From Akkermansiaceae bacterium (lineage in GTDB: Bacteria > Verrucomicrobiota > Verrucomicrobiia > Verrucomicrobiales > Akkermansiaceae): a stretch of 56,223 nt of DNA. Position 1 is the stretch's first letter. Every line of letters starts with the position of its first letter. The notes beneath the pieces were generated by a model. That model was not told the DNA's origin and did not search any database. It saw nothing but the letters and a program-made list of their open reading frames with translations. Shown here piece after piece: positions 35,866 through 44,662 of the stretch. The stretch is taken from contig JANXMQ010000065.1 of assembly GCA_025354565.1 (NCBI GenBank), positions 1 through 56,223 on the forward strand, written 5' to 3'. The position numbers and the translations under genes are program-made.

Positions 35866-36171
35866 ATGATTAAAAGCTTCGCCGATCCACTCACGGAGAA
35901 GATCTTCTGCGGCGAGAACCTGACGAGGAAAGAAGCCAAACTATTGGGCGACATCCGCATCGATGAAGCACAGGAACGCCTCGTGGTCCTACATCATTCA
36001 TCCGAAAAAGATCTTCTAACCCTTCACTCGCTTCATTATCATAAACTCCACGGCACGAAGAAATATTCCATCGACGCCAATGCCCGCGCCTCGAAATGGC
36101 GCATCACTTTCGCATGGGCCAACCAAGAACTCACCGATGTTTCCCTCGTTAAAATCGAAGACACCCATTGA
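35866..36171 (+). CDS. higB: HigB-like mRNA-interferase toxin (RelE/ParE superfamily)
   Basis: A 101-residue protein from the ATG at 35866 (MIKSFADPLTEKIFCGENLT). The C-terminal half has the plasmid-killer/HigB pattern: LLTLHSLHYHKLHGTKKYSIDANARASKWRITFAWANQELTDV shows the NxxWRITFxW-type beta strands and basic residues. HigB cleaves mRNA on the ribosome. The antitoxin gene follows after 4 bases; toxin-first order is characteristic of HigBA. Confidence 0.88.
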   Translation: MIKSFADPLTEKIFCGENLTRKEAKLLGDIRIDEAQERLVVLHHSSEKDLLTLHSLHYHKLHGTKKYSIDANARASKWRITFAWANQELTDVSLVKIEDTH

Positions 36172-36175
36172 TCCC

Positions 36176-36475
36176 ATGAAACTCCGCACCAACCCCGCCG
36201 CCGGCCTCATTCACGATGAGCTGGAAGCACGCTCCATTCCCGCCGCCAAGGCTGCCCGCGACATGGCCATTCCGCGCAGCCGCCTCAGCGATATTTTCGC
36301 CGGGCGAAAAGGCGTCTCCGCCGATACAGCCCTGCGTTTCGAGCGCTACCTCGGCATTTCCGCAGCCCTTCTAATCCGCCTCCAGGCGGAGTATGACCTC
36401 AGCAAGGCGGTCGCCGACAAGGGGCCTCAGATCAAACGAGAAGTCCTTCCTGCTCCAAAACTCGCAATGGCCTGA
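36176..36475 (+). CDS. higA: HigA-like antitoxin (XRE-type helix-turn-helix)
   Basis: A 99-residue protein from the ATG at 36176. The HTH is clear: IPAAKAARDMAIPRSRLSDIFAGRKGVSADTALRFERYLGISAALLIRLQAEYDL is a standard VapI/HigA arrangement. It neutralises HigB and represses the pair. It lies 4 bases after higB. The region downstream is the dndA remnant on the opposite strand. Confidence 0.9.
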   Translation: MKLRTNPAAGLIHDELEARSIPAAKAARDMAIPRSRLSDIFAGRKGVSADTALRFERYLGISAALLIRLQAEYDLSKAVADKGPQIKREVLPAPKLAMA

Positions 36476-36489
36476 TCGCTTTTTGATCC

Positions 36490-36697
36490 TCACCTCAAAC
36501 TCGAAATTCTCCCCGCCACACCCTCCCAATCCACCTCCGGCGTCAGGTGGCACCAACTCAGCCGGATCGCCTCGTTCGCTTCGTCGTCACTGTATCGCAT
36601 CGCCTTGATGACATGGCTGGGAGTATAACTGCTGGACGTGCAGGCGGAGCCGTTGGAGATCGCCACTAGATCTTTGAGCGCCACGAGCGCATCATGC
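36490..36697 (-). pseudogene. Remnant of cysteine desulfurase DndA (C-terminal end)
   Basis: The minus-strand frame ending at 36490 reads ALVALKDLVAISNGSACTSS, then SYTPSHVIKAM and EAIRLSWCHLTPEVDW. This is the conserved end of DndA-type cysteine desulfurases, including the catalytic-loop Cys in SNGSACTSS. The preceding ~310 residues of a normal DndA are absent; upstream sequence is occupied by a plus-strand small gene. DndA supplies sulfur for phosphorothioation, so this is a footprint of an older, more complete dnd locus. Confidence 0.75.
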
Positions 36698-36975
36698 GCG
36701 ATGAAATTTTTCACAGCACACTCGATTGGCAGACGGCCCGCCAATTCAATGCCGCCGCCCGCAAGGCCCACAAAATGTATCGCGCGACCCAGCATTATTA
36801 CGATGCGCAGCACGCTTGGCACGCAGCGCGTTGGGCTGCGTGCCTTGCAGATTCCGCGTTGACTGCCGCCCGCCAAACCGATGCCGCCCACGTCATCCAA
36901 GAAGCGGAAGCCGCCAGCCTCCAAGCCCGCGCCACCTATGATCGCGCTCATCAAAATCTTCTATCATTTTGCTAA
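36694..36975 (+). CDS. Small hypothetical protein, helical
   Basis: A 93-residue frame (WQTARQFNAAARKAHKMYRA, WHAARWAACLADSALTAARQ) with strong alpha-helical, Ala-rich, coiled character. It ends 14 bases before the DndB start and is read in the same direction, so it could be cotranscribed. Its 5' end touches the dndA remnant and the true start is uncertain. I do not recognise a family. Confidence 0.5.
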   Translation: MRDEIFHSTLDWQTARQFNAAARKAHKMYRATQHYYDAQHAWHAARWAACLADSALTAARQTDAAHVIQEAEAASLQARATYDRAHQNLLSFC

Positions 36976-36989
36976 ACGAACAAGCCGCC

Positions 36990-38069
36990 ATGGAACCCAC
37001 CCTCACTTTTCCTGTCATTCGCGGTATCCAATCGGGCCGTGAATACTATGTGGCCATGTGGAGCCTCCGCACCATGCAGAGGATTTCCATTTTCGATGAA
37101 AACGACCTTCCTCCCGAGCTACGCGCCCAGCGTATCCTCAACAAGGCGCGGGTGCCTGAGATCGCCAACTACATCCTCGACAACCCGGATGACTACGTCT
37201 TCTCCGCTCTCACCGTTTCCATCGATTCGGAAGTCGAGTTCGTCCCGCTCGAAGGTCAGGACAAGCTGGGGATGCTGATCATCCCGATGGAGGCCAAGTT
37301 CATCATCAACGACGGCCAACACCGCCGCGCCGCCATCATGGCCGCACTTGATCAACGGCCCGCACTCGCCCACGAGACCATCGCCGTGGTCTTCTTCCTC
37401 GATATTGGCCTCGACCGTTGCCAACAAATGTTTGCCGATCTCAACCGCCACGCGATCCGCCCAAGTCGCTCCATTGGCCTGCTCTACGACCATCGCAATG
37501 AGAAGGCCAAGCTCGCCAAGCTCGTCATCCTTAAATCCAGCTTCTTCAAGGAAATCGTGGACATGGAAAAATCATCCTTGGCTCCGCGATCGCGCAAGCT
37601 CTTCACCCTTTCTGCCTTCCACAATGCCTGCGCCGCCCTCATTGAGGGCCACGCTACCGGCAACCTAGACGCCGACTCCGCGCTGGCAGAGGAATTTTGG
37701 GAAGAGGTCGCCAGCCATTTTCCCGCATGGACTCAGGTCAAAGATGGCCGCATGCCCGCCAGCGAATTGCGCGAGGGATTCATTCACTCCCACGGCATCG
37801 CCCTCCAAGCCATCGGCAAGGCTGGAAATGCTCTACTGAAACTGCATCCCAAGGACTGGAAATCCAAACTCGCCAGACTTGAAAAAATCGACTGGTCCCG
37901 CGCCAACGCCAAGGTCTGGGAAGGTCGCGCCCTCATCGGCGGCAAGGTCTCCAAGGTCACCACCAACGTCACCCTCACTACCAACGTCATCAAAAAAGCC
38001 TTGGGCTTGCCCCTCGATCCAGAAGAGCAAAGAATTGAAACCGCCGCCGGCACGAGAGAACTGAAATGA
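36990..38069 (+). CDS. dndB: DndB-like DGQHR-domain protein
   Basis: A 359-residue protein from the ATG at 36990. The defining DGQHRR motif is at residues 108-113, followed by an AVVFFLDIGLDRCQQMFADLNRHAIRPS block typical of DndB. In classical systems DndB is a DNA-binding repressor or modulator of the dnd operon. Here it is separated from dndC by about 2 kb of remnants and small genes. A degenerate relative is encoded after dndD (43646-44662). The stop overlaps the AlbA_2 remnant start by ATGA. Confidence 0.88.
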   Translation: MEPTLTFPVIRGIQSGREYYVAMWSLRTMQRISIFDENDLPPELRAQRILNKARVPEIANYILDNPDDYVFSALTVSIDSEVEFVPLEGQDKLGMLIIPMEAKFIINDGQHRRAAIMAALDQRPALAHETIAVVFFLDIGLDRCQQMFADLNRHAIRPSRSIGLLYDHRNEKAKLAKLVILKSSFFKEIVDMEKSSLAPRSRKLFTLSAFHNACAALIEGHATGNLDADSALAEEFWEEVASHFPAWTQVKDGRMPASELREGFIHSHGIALQAIGKAGNALLKLHPKDWKSKLARLEKIDWSRANAKVWEGRALIGGKVSKVTTNVTLTTNVIKKALGLPLDPEEQRIETAAGTRELK

Positions 38070-38341
38070 ATCCAAACACCCTACAAGCCATCGTTACCGC
38101 TGGTGAAAGCGAGACGGTGGAATTCAAAAAGTCCACCGCCCAGCTCACCCGTGCCGGTGAGACTCTCTGCGCATTATCATCCCTGCCATTCGGACTCCGT
38201 CTGGAGGATCTCAAAGTTGCTCATGCCTCCCGGCCACGAAATCCGAACCTCACCAACGGGACCAGAACTAAACGCTCTTTCCGCACCCACCGGCATAACC
38301 GCTTGACACTTCAATTTTTCTTGAACACTTATGATTCATGA
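38066..38341 (+). pseudogene. Truncated AlbA_2/Schlafen-type protein
   Basis: The first ~35 residues (LQAIVTAGESETVEFKKSTA, QLTRAGETLCA) are the start of AlbA_2-domain proteins (RecG-like/Schlafen family), with the ESxTVEFK signature. The usual continuation (F-x-N-T-x-G-G) and the rest of a ~400-residue protein are missing, and the following residues look random. It is coupled to dndB by ATGA. Confidence 0.6.
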
Positions 38342-38508
38342 ATCCAATCAAAGTGACGCTTCCTCTCCCCGCAGATATCGCGGCCCGGAAGGCCTTGGCT
38401 GCGATGCCGCCAGCGCCCTTGAGCAGGGTGCTCTCTCAGGCCAAGGCATCGGAGGAGTGGCGGAAGAATCAATCCTCAAGCAGTGGGCAGAAAAAAACCG
38501 GTGCGTGA
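38338..38508 (+). CDS. 56-residue hypothetical protein
   Basis: ATG at 38338, reading MNPIKVTLPLPADIAARKAL and RVLSQAKASEEWRKNQSSSS to a TGA at 38506-38508. It is protein-like (helical middle, polar tail) and overlaps the following gene by about 50 bases in another frame. Such a close overlap suggests a two-gene unit, perhaps toxin-antitoxin-like. No family is recognised. Confidence 0.45.
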   Translation: MNPIKVTLPLPADIAARKALAAMPPAPLSRVLSQAKASEEWRKNQSSSSGQKKTGA

Positions 38509-39044
38509 TTCCGGATGAGGAATGGGCCGGATACCGTCTCATTACCAACCACACCTCCGAGCACGAAGTCCGCTATCGGGCGGAAGATCACCGGGCCATC
38601 AAGCGGACTTGGCCGGGCATGTTCGGATTCATCCCGCAGAAGCTGGATGGGCGATGGGTGTCGCAGCCCGCCACTCCGCGAGAGTATCTCTTCCGCCAAG
38701 CCTTGCAGAACGAGATTTTCGGCGACTCAATCCGCCTCGAAGGGACCATGATCAGCCAGGGTCCGTCCATGTTGATCGGCCAGCCGCCCGGCGGTCTCTC
38801 GCTCGTCATTTCACAGCCATGGCTTGATGCCGCCGACAACCTCCAGCCCCACCCCACGGACGAGCAAATTGCGGCGCATCTCAAGGAGCGAGGTTTTGAA
38901 CCGCTTTTCGGCACTCTATTCGGCTGGTTGAACTCCGATTACAGATACGTCGTCCTCGACGCCAAAGCCGACAACTTCATCGTCACCGCGCGGGGCGTCC
39001 TCCCGATTGATCTCCTTATCACCGATTGCCAGGCGGCTGCCTGA
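38457..39044 (+). CDS. Putative kinase-like protein (polyvalent-protein-kinase type)
   Basis: A ~195-residue product if started at the GTG at 38457; a longer in-frame start at 38331 would overlap the 56-codon gene throughout. Conserved-looking blocks are LITNHTSEHEVRYRAEDHRAIKRTWPGMFG, ATPREYLFRQALQNEIFGDSIRLEG, SLVISQPWL and VVLDAKADNFI-VTARGVLPIDL. The last resembles a kinase catalytic D-x-K-x-x-N plus a following acidic strand. This resembles small proteins annotated as polyvalent-protein kinases in Verrucomicrobia. The function is unknown. Confidence 0.55.
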   Translation: MAEESILKQWAEKNRCVIPDEEWAGYRLITNHTSEHEVRYRAEDHRAIKRTWPGMFGFIPQKLDGRWVSQPATPREYLFRQALQNEIFGDSIRLEGTMISQGPSMLIGQPPGGLSLVISQPWLDAADNLQPHPTDEQIAAHLKERGFEPLFGTLFGWLNSDYRYVVLDAKADNFIVTARGVLPIDLLITDCQAAA

Positions 39045-39397
39045 CCCTAACTCCCCTGATCAACTGCGGCTTATTCCTCTTCCTGAACACTTTCAACTGG
39101 TACCCGGACTGAGTATTAGCGAACCATAAACTATCCGGCAAAGCCGCAAACCAGCATAGCCAGAGGCAAAACCAGAAAACTTCTTCCAGCATTGACTCAT
39201 TTCATGTCCACCAGTCGCCGATCCAACTATTCCTGTGAAACAACGGGTTCCTATTCTGAACACCCGTTTCGTGGCGTCGCGAAAATGCTCATCCTGGAAT
39301 CATGGCAAAAAAAAGACCGGGGATTCATCATCCACCTTGCGGCGGAGAGAGGAGTGGCCCCCGGACTGTGCAAAGAGTTTAATTGAGGTATCCGACC
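39045..39397 (+). other. Intergenic region upstream of the HEPN-dndCD operon
   Basis: About 350 bases. A 64-codon frame at 39192-39386 is open but has no recognisable composition. TTGACT near 39193 could be a -35 element without a clear -10. AGG in TTGAGGTAT just before the ATG at 39398 is a plausible ribosome-binding site. I see nothing else. Confidence 0.35.
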
Positions 39398-40069
39398 ATG
39401 CAAAGTCCTTTTCTGACCGATTTTCAACGGCTTGTTTCTCCACCTCGATACCACGCATTTCGCGACGGAGGAACGGACGCAGAGGCTCTGGCCCGGTATC
39501 TGTGGAATACCGCCTTATGTGAATCCCTTTACCCGGTGTTTCAAATTCTGGAGGTGGGATTCCGCAACTCGGTCCACACTGAAATCGGCAACGAAGCTGG
39601 AATCTCGCAGTGGCTTCTGAATCCGCCCCTCTTTATTCAACCCAGAGAGGTGGAGGCCATCGAACAAGCCCGTCAGGGGCTGCGAAAGGAGCACAAGCCT
39701 GTGGATGAAGCCCGTCTGGTGGCGAAACTCAGCTTTGGATTCTGGACCTGCCTTCTCGACAAACCTTATGATCAAGTCTGGCACCGCATCATCCGCCAAG
39801 TGGTGCCGCTCATGCCACGGCGGCAGCGGACCCGCCAGAATCTTTCCAGCCACCTCCATTCCGTGAGAAAACTCCGGAACCTTACTTTTCACCACCATGC
39901 GATCTGGCACCATCCAGGATTGCTGAACATCCACCGGCAGTCCGTCGAGGTGATCGAATGGTTTGGAGTTTCCCTCGGACCCGTCAATGGGATCCTGGAC
40001 CGATTCCCCGACGTTCTGGCGGCAGGTCCCGAAGCCTTCCACCCCGCCGCTACTTCGCTTCTTTCCTGA
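39398..40069 (+). CDS. Abi_2/AbiF-like protein with HEPN ribonuclease motif
   Basis: A 223-residue protein from the ATG at 39398. The middle (YLWNTALCESLYPVFQILEVGFRNSVHTEI, LVAKLSFGFWTCLL, KPYDQVWHRII) and the end (VRKLRNLTFHHHAIWH) match Abi_2/AbiD/F abortive-infection proteins. RNLTFH is a good RNxxxH HEPN catalytic motif, so RNase activity is plausible. It lies 44 bases upstream of dndC on the same strand and could be a toxic effector or modulator of the Dnd-like system. Confidence 0.8.
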   Translation: MQSPFLTDFQRLVSPPRYHAFRDGGTDAEALARYLWNTALCESLYPVFQILEVGFRNSVHTEIGNEAGISQWLLNPPLFIQPREVEAIEQARQGLRKEHKPVDEARLVAKLSFGFWTCLLDKPYDQVWHRIIRQVVPLMPRRQRTRQNLSSHLHSVRKLRNLTFHHHAIWHHPGLLNIHRQSVEVIEWFGVSLGPVNGILDRFPDVLAAGPEAFHPAATSLLS

Positions 40070-40113
40070 AAACTTCCAACGGATCACTACACACTTCCAA
40101 CTCTTCCCTACCA

Positions 40114-41724
40114 ATGCCCGCCAAATCCAAAAAACAGACTGAGCCTCCGAAGTCACCTCCTTCCGATGAACCGAATGTCGTCAGAGCTTCAGCATTCAAT
40201 GAACTCGGCTTCCAGCCAACTATCGACAGTTTGTGTGAGGAAATTCGCGAACTGTATCTCGCGGATGAAGTCCCTTGGATTCTCGGTTACTCCGGGGGCA
40301 AGGATTCGACTGCAACACTGCAACTGGTCTGGACCGCTCTAGCAGGTATTCCAGCCGATCAAAGAACCAAGATCGTTCATGTCATCTCGACAGACACATT
40401 GGTTGAAAATCCAGTTGTTGCCGCTTGGGTTTCCAAGTCGCTGGCGATTATGAATGCCGCAGCATCCGCTCAGAATCTTCCAATCAAAACCCACCGCCTC
40501 ACACCCGACGTCGCAAGTACCTTTTGGGTGAATTTAATCGGGCGTGGCTACCCTGCACCGCGAAACAAATTCCGCTGGTGCACGGAGCGACTCAAGATCC
40601 GCCCCTCAAATACTTTCATCAATAAAATGGTGAAATCGAGCGGTGAGGCCATTCTGGTTTTGGGAACTCGAAAAGCTGAAAGCACTCGACGGGCAGCAAA
40701 CATGAAGAAGCACGAGAAGGGGCGTGTTCGTGATCGTCTTAGCCCAAACTCAAGTCTTCCAGGATCACTCGTCTATTCTCCGATTGAAGATTGGACCAAC
40801 GATGATGTCTGGTTCTGCCTGATGCAGATGAAAAATCCGTGGGGATATAACAACCGTGACCTGCTAGGAATGTATGCCGGAGCCTCGGCGGATGGCGAGT
40901 GCCCTCTCGTGGTTGATTCCTCCACGCCTAGCTGTGGGGATTCGCGTTTTGGATGCTGGGTCTGCACTCTTGTTGAACAAGACAAGTCAATGACCGCGAT
41001 GATCCAGAATGACGAAGAGAAGGACTGGATGATGCCTCTACTCGATCTGAGAAACGATTTGGATTTCCGGGGTAAAGGACCAGATGGTGATCCAGAGAGC
41101 ACGGATCGTCATCTTCGTGATTTTCGGCGGATGAATGGATCTGTCAATACCATGGGAAATGACAAAATTATTCCTGGACCATATTTACAGAGTTCTCGTG
41201 AGCAATGGTTGACCAAATTACTCAAAGCTCAAACGGAGGTCAGGAAGCGTGGCCCTGAGGATGTGAGTAATATCGAATTGATTACGCTCGAAGAGCTTCA
41301 GGAAATTCGACGAATCTGGGTCGTGGATAAGCACGAGCTGGAAGACTCTCTGCCGCGTATCTATGAGGAGGTCACCGGCAGCACTTATCCAGGTGCTCCA
41401 TTAGACGACGACTTGGTTTTAGGGGCGTCCGAAATGACTCACCTATCGGAAATCTGCGATGGAGACCGTCTTCATTACGAGCTGTCCCGCGAACTCCTGA
41501 GTCTCACCCGGCAGCAACGGAATTCTGCCCGACGCGCTGGCTTGTTCGAAAAGTTCGACAAAACTTTCAGCAAGCACTTCTACGACGATGAGCAAGACGC
41601 TTTACAGCGGGCGCGGACCATCACCGAACAGCGTGAAAAACTTCGCGAACAAAAGGACAGACTGCTTGGAGCCATCGTCCAAGAGAGTGCCTCATCCAAT
41701 AATTCAAACTCTGACCAAATATGA
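40114..41724 (+). CDS. dndC: DndC-like phosphorothioation sulfurtransferase
   Basis: A 536-residue protein from the ATG at 40114 (MPAKSKKQTE). It has the PAPS-reductase/ATP-pyrophosphatase loop SGGKDST at residues 60-66. The cysteines expected to bind the 4Fe-4S cluster are visible: FRWCTERLK, GECPL, SCGDSRFGCWVC. DndC activates DNA for replacement of a non-bridging phosphate oxygen by sulfur. The stop overlaps dndD by ATGA at 41721-41724. Length and motifs are those of a normal, intact DndC. Confidence 0.93.
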   Translation: MPAKSKKQTEPPKSPPSDEPNVVRASAFNELGFQPTIDSLCEEIRELYLADEVPWILGYSGGKDSTATLQLVWTALAGIPADQRTKIVHVISTDTLVENPVVAAWVSKSLAIMNAAASAQNLPIKTHRLTPDVASTFWVNLIGRGYPAPRNKFRWCTERLKIRPSNTFINKMVKSSGEAILVLGTRKAESTRRAANMKKHEKGRVRDRLSPNSSLPGSLVYSPIEDWTNDDVWFCLMQMKNPWGYNNRDLLGMYAGASADGECPLVVDSSTPSCGDSRFGCWVCTLVEQDKSMTAMIQNDEEKDWMMPLLDLRNDLDFRGKGPDGDPESTDRHLRDFRRMNGSVNTMGNDKIIPGPYLQSSREQWLTKLLKAQTEVRKRGPEDVSNIELITLEELQEIRRIWVVDKHELEDSLPRIYEEVTGSTYPGAPLDDDLVLGASEMTHLSEICDGDRLHYELSRELLSLTRQQRNSARRAGLFEKFDKTFSKHFYDDEQDALQRARTITEQREKLREQKDRLLGAIVQESASSNNSNSDQI

Positions 41725-43649
41725 CTCTTGATTACATCCGTCTTGAAAACTTCGGGGCCTACGAGGGCTATCAGGAAGCGTTGCTCACTCCCGAGGAAGG
41801 ACGGCCGGTCATTCTCTTCGGCGGCATGAACGGTGGTGGCAAGACCACCTTGCTCGACGCCATGCAGCTCGCTCTCTATGGCTCCAAAGCCAAAGTCTCG
41901 AACCGTGGTCGCATGGGCTACAAGGAATATCTCAAGGACTCCATTCACCGCAGTGCCGATCCCGGAGAAGGGGCAGGGATCACGCTCCGCTTCCGCCGCA
42001 CAGTGGAGGGCAAGGTCAGCCACTTCGAGTTGCACCGCTCCTGGCGGGTGGGTGTGAAAGGCGTTGAGGAAACGTTACGCGTCCTCCGTGATGGCGAATT
42101 CGACGATGTCTTCACCAGCCACTGGGATGAGGTGATCGAGGCCTATCTCCCGGTCGGCATCTCCAATCTCTTCTTCTTCGATGGTGAGCAGATTAAGGAT
42201 CTCGCCGAGGGCGGCAATGCCGCCGCCATTCTGGGCACGGCCATCAGCTCGCTGCTCGGCCTCGATCTGGTGGACCGGCTCGACGCTGACCTGCGGATTT
42301 TTGAGCGCCGCAAGAAGGCTGAAAGTCTCGACCCCGAGGCCGCCCGGCTGCTCGCCCAGGCCCAGGCGGAGTTGGATCACCTTGACAAGGAACAGGCACG
42401 CCTCGCCATGGAAATCGGCGGCCTCGTCAATGAGGCCGGTCGCCTTGGCAAAGACCTCCGCGACAAGGAGAAGAACTTCCAGCAGCAAGGCGGCGAGCTG
42501 TTCCTGAAGCGCAAGGGCCTGGAAGCCCAAATGGCCGATCTCAAAGCCAAAAAGAACACGGCGGAAGAACAACTGCGTGAACTAGCCGCCGGCCCACTAC
42601 CGCTGCTGATGGTCGATTCTCTTCTCGGTGAAGTTGAGCAACAAGCCCTCAAGGAAAACGAGATCCGCCACAATCAATTACTCGTCGATGCCATGGAAGA
42701 GCGCGATGAGTCATTGTTGGAAATTCTCAGATCGGAAAACTTGTCGGCGGCGGCCATCAAGCGAGTCGAAAAAGATCTCAAGATGGACCGCAAGTATCGC
42801 CTGGACAGTGCGGAAGGAACCATCGTGTTGGACGCGGATGCCCAACTGACTGCCCACATCGCCCACCTCCGCGCCAAGGTCCTTCCCGCTGCGGGTGAGA
42901 CCGCCCGCAGCGTTATGCGCAATATCGAGGATCTGGTCGAAAAGATCGCCCGTCTGGAAGCAGAACTCGGGCGCGTGCCGGACGAGGATCGCATCGCCCA
43001 TTCCCAGAAGGAACTCGACGAAGCCCGCAAGGCCCATGCGGAAAAAATCTCAGAACTCGATATTCTTAAAGTCCGCGCCGAGGTCATCGTTCGACAACTC
43101 AAGGAGGCGGATGCCCGGCTCGACCGCTTTGGGGATCGCAACATCGACGCCCGCGTGGCCGAAGACGACCGCCACCGGATGCTCCGCCATTCCAAAAAGG
43201 TCCGCGAAACCCTCGCCAAGTTCCGCACTCGTGTCATCCGCCGTCATGTCACCAACATGGAGGCTCTGATGCTGGAAGCCTTCCGCACCCTGCTACGCAA
43301 GAGCGATTTGGTCCACGGATTGACCATCGATCCAGAGTCTTTCCAAGTCACGCTCACTGGACCTAACAACCAAGTTCTTCCCTTTGACCGACTCTCTGCC
43401 GGGGAGCGCCAGTTGCTAGCCACCGCGCTGCTCTGGGGCCTTGCCCGCGCCTCCGGCCGCCCCGTTCCCACCGTCATCGATACCCCGCTCGGTCGCTTGG
43501 ACTCCTCTCACCGCCGCCACCTCGTCGAGCGCTACTTCCCGATGGCCTCCCATCAGGTGCTGCTGCTTTCCACGGACGAGGAAATCGTCGGCCCTTATCA
43601 CAAGGCCCTCGCGCCATTTGTCGCCCGTCACTACCGCCTCGCCGCATGA
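41721..43649 (+). CDS. dndD: DndD-like SMC-type ATPase
   Basis: A 642-residue protein. Walker A is GGMNGGGKTT (residues 34-43). A long coiled-coil centre is visible (AQAQAELDHLDKEQARLAME; LVEKIARLEAELGRVPDEDR). The ABC signature is LSAGERQLLATALLWG, with Walker B PTVIDTPLGRLDSSHR. DndD works with DndC and DndE, probably nicking DNA and supplying energy for sulfur insertion. It is overlapped at both ends by ATGA (dndC and the dndB-like gene), so the four downstream genes form one translational unit. Confidence 0.93.
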   Translation: MTLDYIRLENFGAYEGYQEALLTPEEGRPVILFGGMNGGGKTTLLDAMQLALYGSKAKVSNRGRMGYKEYLKDSIHRSADPGEGAGITLRFRRTVEGKVSHFELHRSWRVGVKGVEETLRVLRDGEFDDVFTSHWDEVIEAYLPVGISNLFFFDGEQIKDLAEGGNAAAILGTAISSLLGLDLVDRLDADLRIFERRKKAESLDPEAARLLAQAQAELDHLDKEQARLAMEIGGLVNEAGRLGKDLRDKEKNFQQQGGELFLKRKGLEAQMADLKAKKNTAEEQLRELAAGPLPLLMVDSLLGEVEQQALKENEIRHNQLLVDAMEERDESLLEILRSENLSAAAIKRVEKDLKMDRKYRLDSAEGTIVLDADAQLTAHIAHLRAKVLPAAGETARSVMRNIEDLVEKIARLEAELGRVPDEDRIAHSQKELDEARKAHAEKISELDILKVRAEVIVRQLKEADARLDRFGDRNIDARVAEDDRHRMLRHSKKVRETLAKFRTRVIRRHVTNMEALMLEAFRTLLRKSDLVHGLTIDPESFQVTLTGPNNQVLPFDRLSAGERQLLATALLWGLARASGRPVPTVIDTPLGRLDSSHRRHLVERYFPMASHQVLLLSTDEEIVGPYHKALAPFVARHYRLAA

Positions 43650-44662
43650 TCCAAGAGCCGACAATCAATATCCCCGTGCTCGCTGCGGGAAATGCCAAGA
43701 GACGTCAGTTCCTCACCACGTTGTCTCTCAAGTCCATTCTCATGCTCGTCGAGCCGATCATACAAAAGAAGACTACGGGTGCCGGACTTCGGGAAAACTT
43801 ACTCGCCGCACGAAAAATCGCCACCCTTTGGGATCAACGCGGTGAAATCGAGTCGATCAAACCCATCGTCATCGCCATCGACCAAACTTGCCGATTCAAA
43901 GCTCTGGACGAAATCAATCAACCCGGAGTCGGTATGCTTGAATGTCCATTCTCCTCATTCCTCGATGTCTGCGATGGTATCCAGCGCATTGCCGCACTTC
44001 GGTTCACCCTGATAAAACCCGCTGAAATCAGCGCAAACCAATGGCCGGTTCATCTAATCGAAACGCACGGTGCCGACGACCTCGCCGCATTTACTGATCA
44101 ACTTCGCCATCAAACCATCTCCAAAGGCCGTCCCGCTCCTGTTATCAAACACGACGCCGGAAAGTGGTTCACCGCCATCCTCGCCGAGTCGAGATTCCTT
44201 CGCCAAGCCGTCTCCGTCCGCAAATCTTCGCTTGCTCGGCGCAGCAGCCACTTGTGGGCGGGTTCCGCGATGGTCAAAGCACTTGCCAACATCCTTGAAT
44301 CACGCGTCGTCGAAGGCACTGCTGAAGATGCTCAAGAATTCGCCGCGCTATGGGACCGTCTCCCTTGCGCAATCCCCGCCCTCGGAGATTACGCCGCTGG
44401 CAGCATCAAAGCGTCTCAACTTCGCATGGAGTCGATCTTAACCCAAGCACCGACTCTCCAAGCACTTGCCACCGTCCTAGTGAAAATTCTAACTGGCCCG
44501 GACCAATCAGCCGACGCTTGCCTTGCAAAAATCTCCCAATTCGACTGGTCCATTGCCAACCAACCCACCAAAACAAAAATCCGCACCGCACTTCGCGAAG
44601 AAAGAACCCGAAGACTGCTAGATCACTGCGGACTCACACCTCCAACCGAACATCCGAAATGA
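43646..44662 (+). CDS. DndB paralogue with degenerate DGQHR motif
   Basis: A 338-residue protein overlapping dndD and the HNH gene by ATGA on both sides. It has the same layout as the DndB at 36990: INIPVLAAG versus FPVIRGIQS at the start, DGIQRI at residues 110-115 where DndB has DGQHRR at 108-113, VRKSSLARRSSHLW versus MEKSSLAPRSRKLF, and QFDWSIANQPTK versus KIDWSRANAKVW near the end. Loss of the His and second Arg suggests a changed or lost DGQHR activity. It sits where DndE would be expected. It may be an adaptor between the modification enzymes and the nuclease (inference). Confidence 0.75.
   Translation: MIQEPTINIPVLAAGNAKRRQFLTTLSLKSILMLVEPIIQKKTTGAGLRENLLAARKIATLWDQRGEIESIKPIVIAIDQTCRFKALDEINQPGVGMLECPFSSFLDVCDGIQRIAALRFTLIKPAEISANQWPVHLIETHGADDLAAFTDQLRHQTISKGRPAPVIKHDAGKWFTAILAESRFLRQAVSVRKSSLARRSSHLWAGSAMVKALANILESRVVEGTAEDAQEFAALWDRLPCAIPALGDYAAGSIKASQLRMESILTQAPTLQALATVLVKILTGPDQSADACLAKISQFDWSIANQPTKTKIRTALREERTRRLLDHCGLTPPTEHPK

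Noticed and set aside
35126-35869. 247-codon plus-strand frame over the HNH remnant
   Set aside because: Arg/Pro-rich shadow; the recognisable HNH N-terminus is in another frame.
41580-43664. Several minus-strand frames over dndD
   Set aside because: Coiled-coil genes with strong codon bias give long antisense frames; none has protein-like features.
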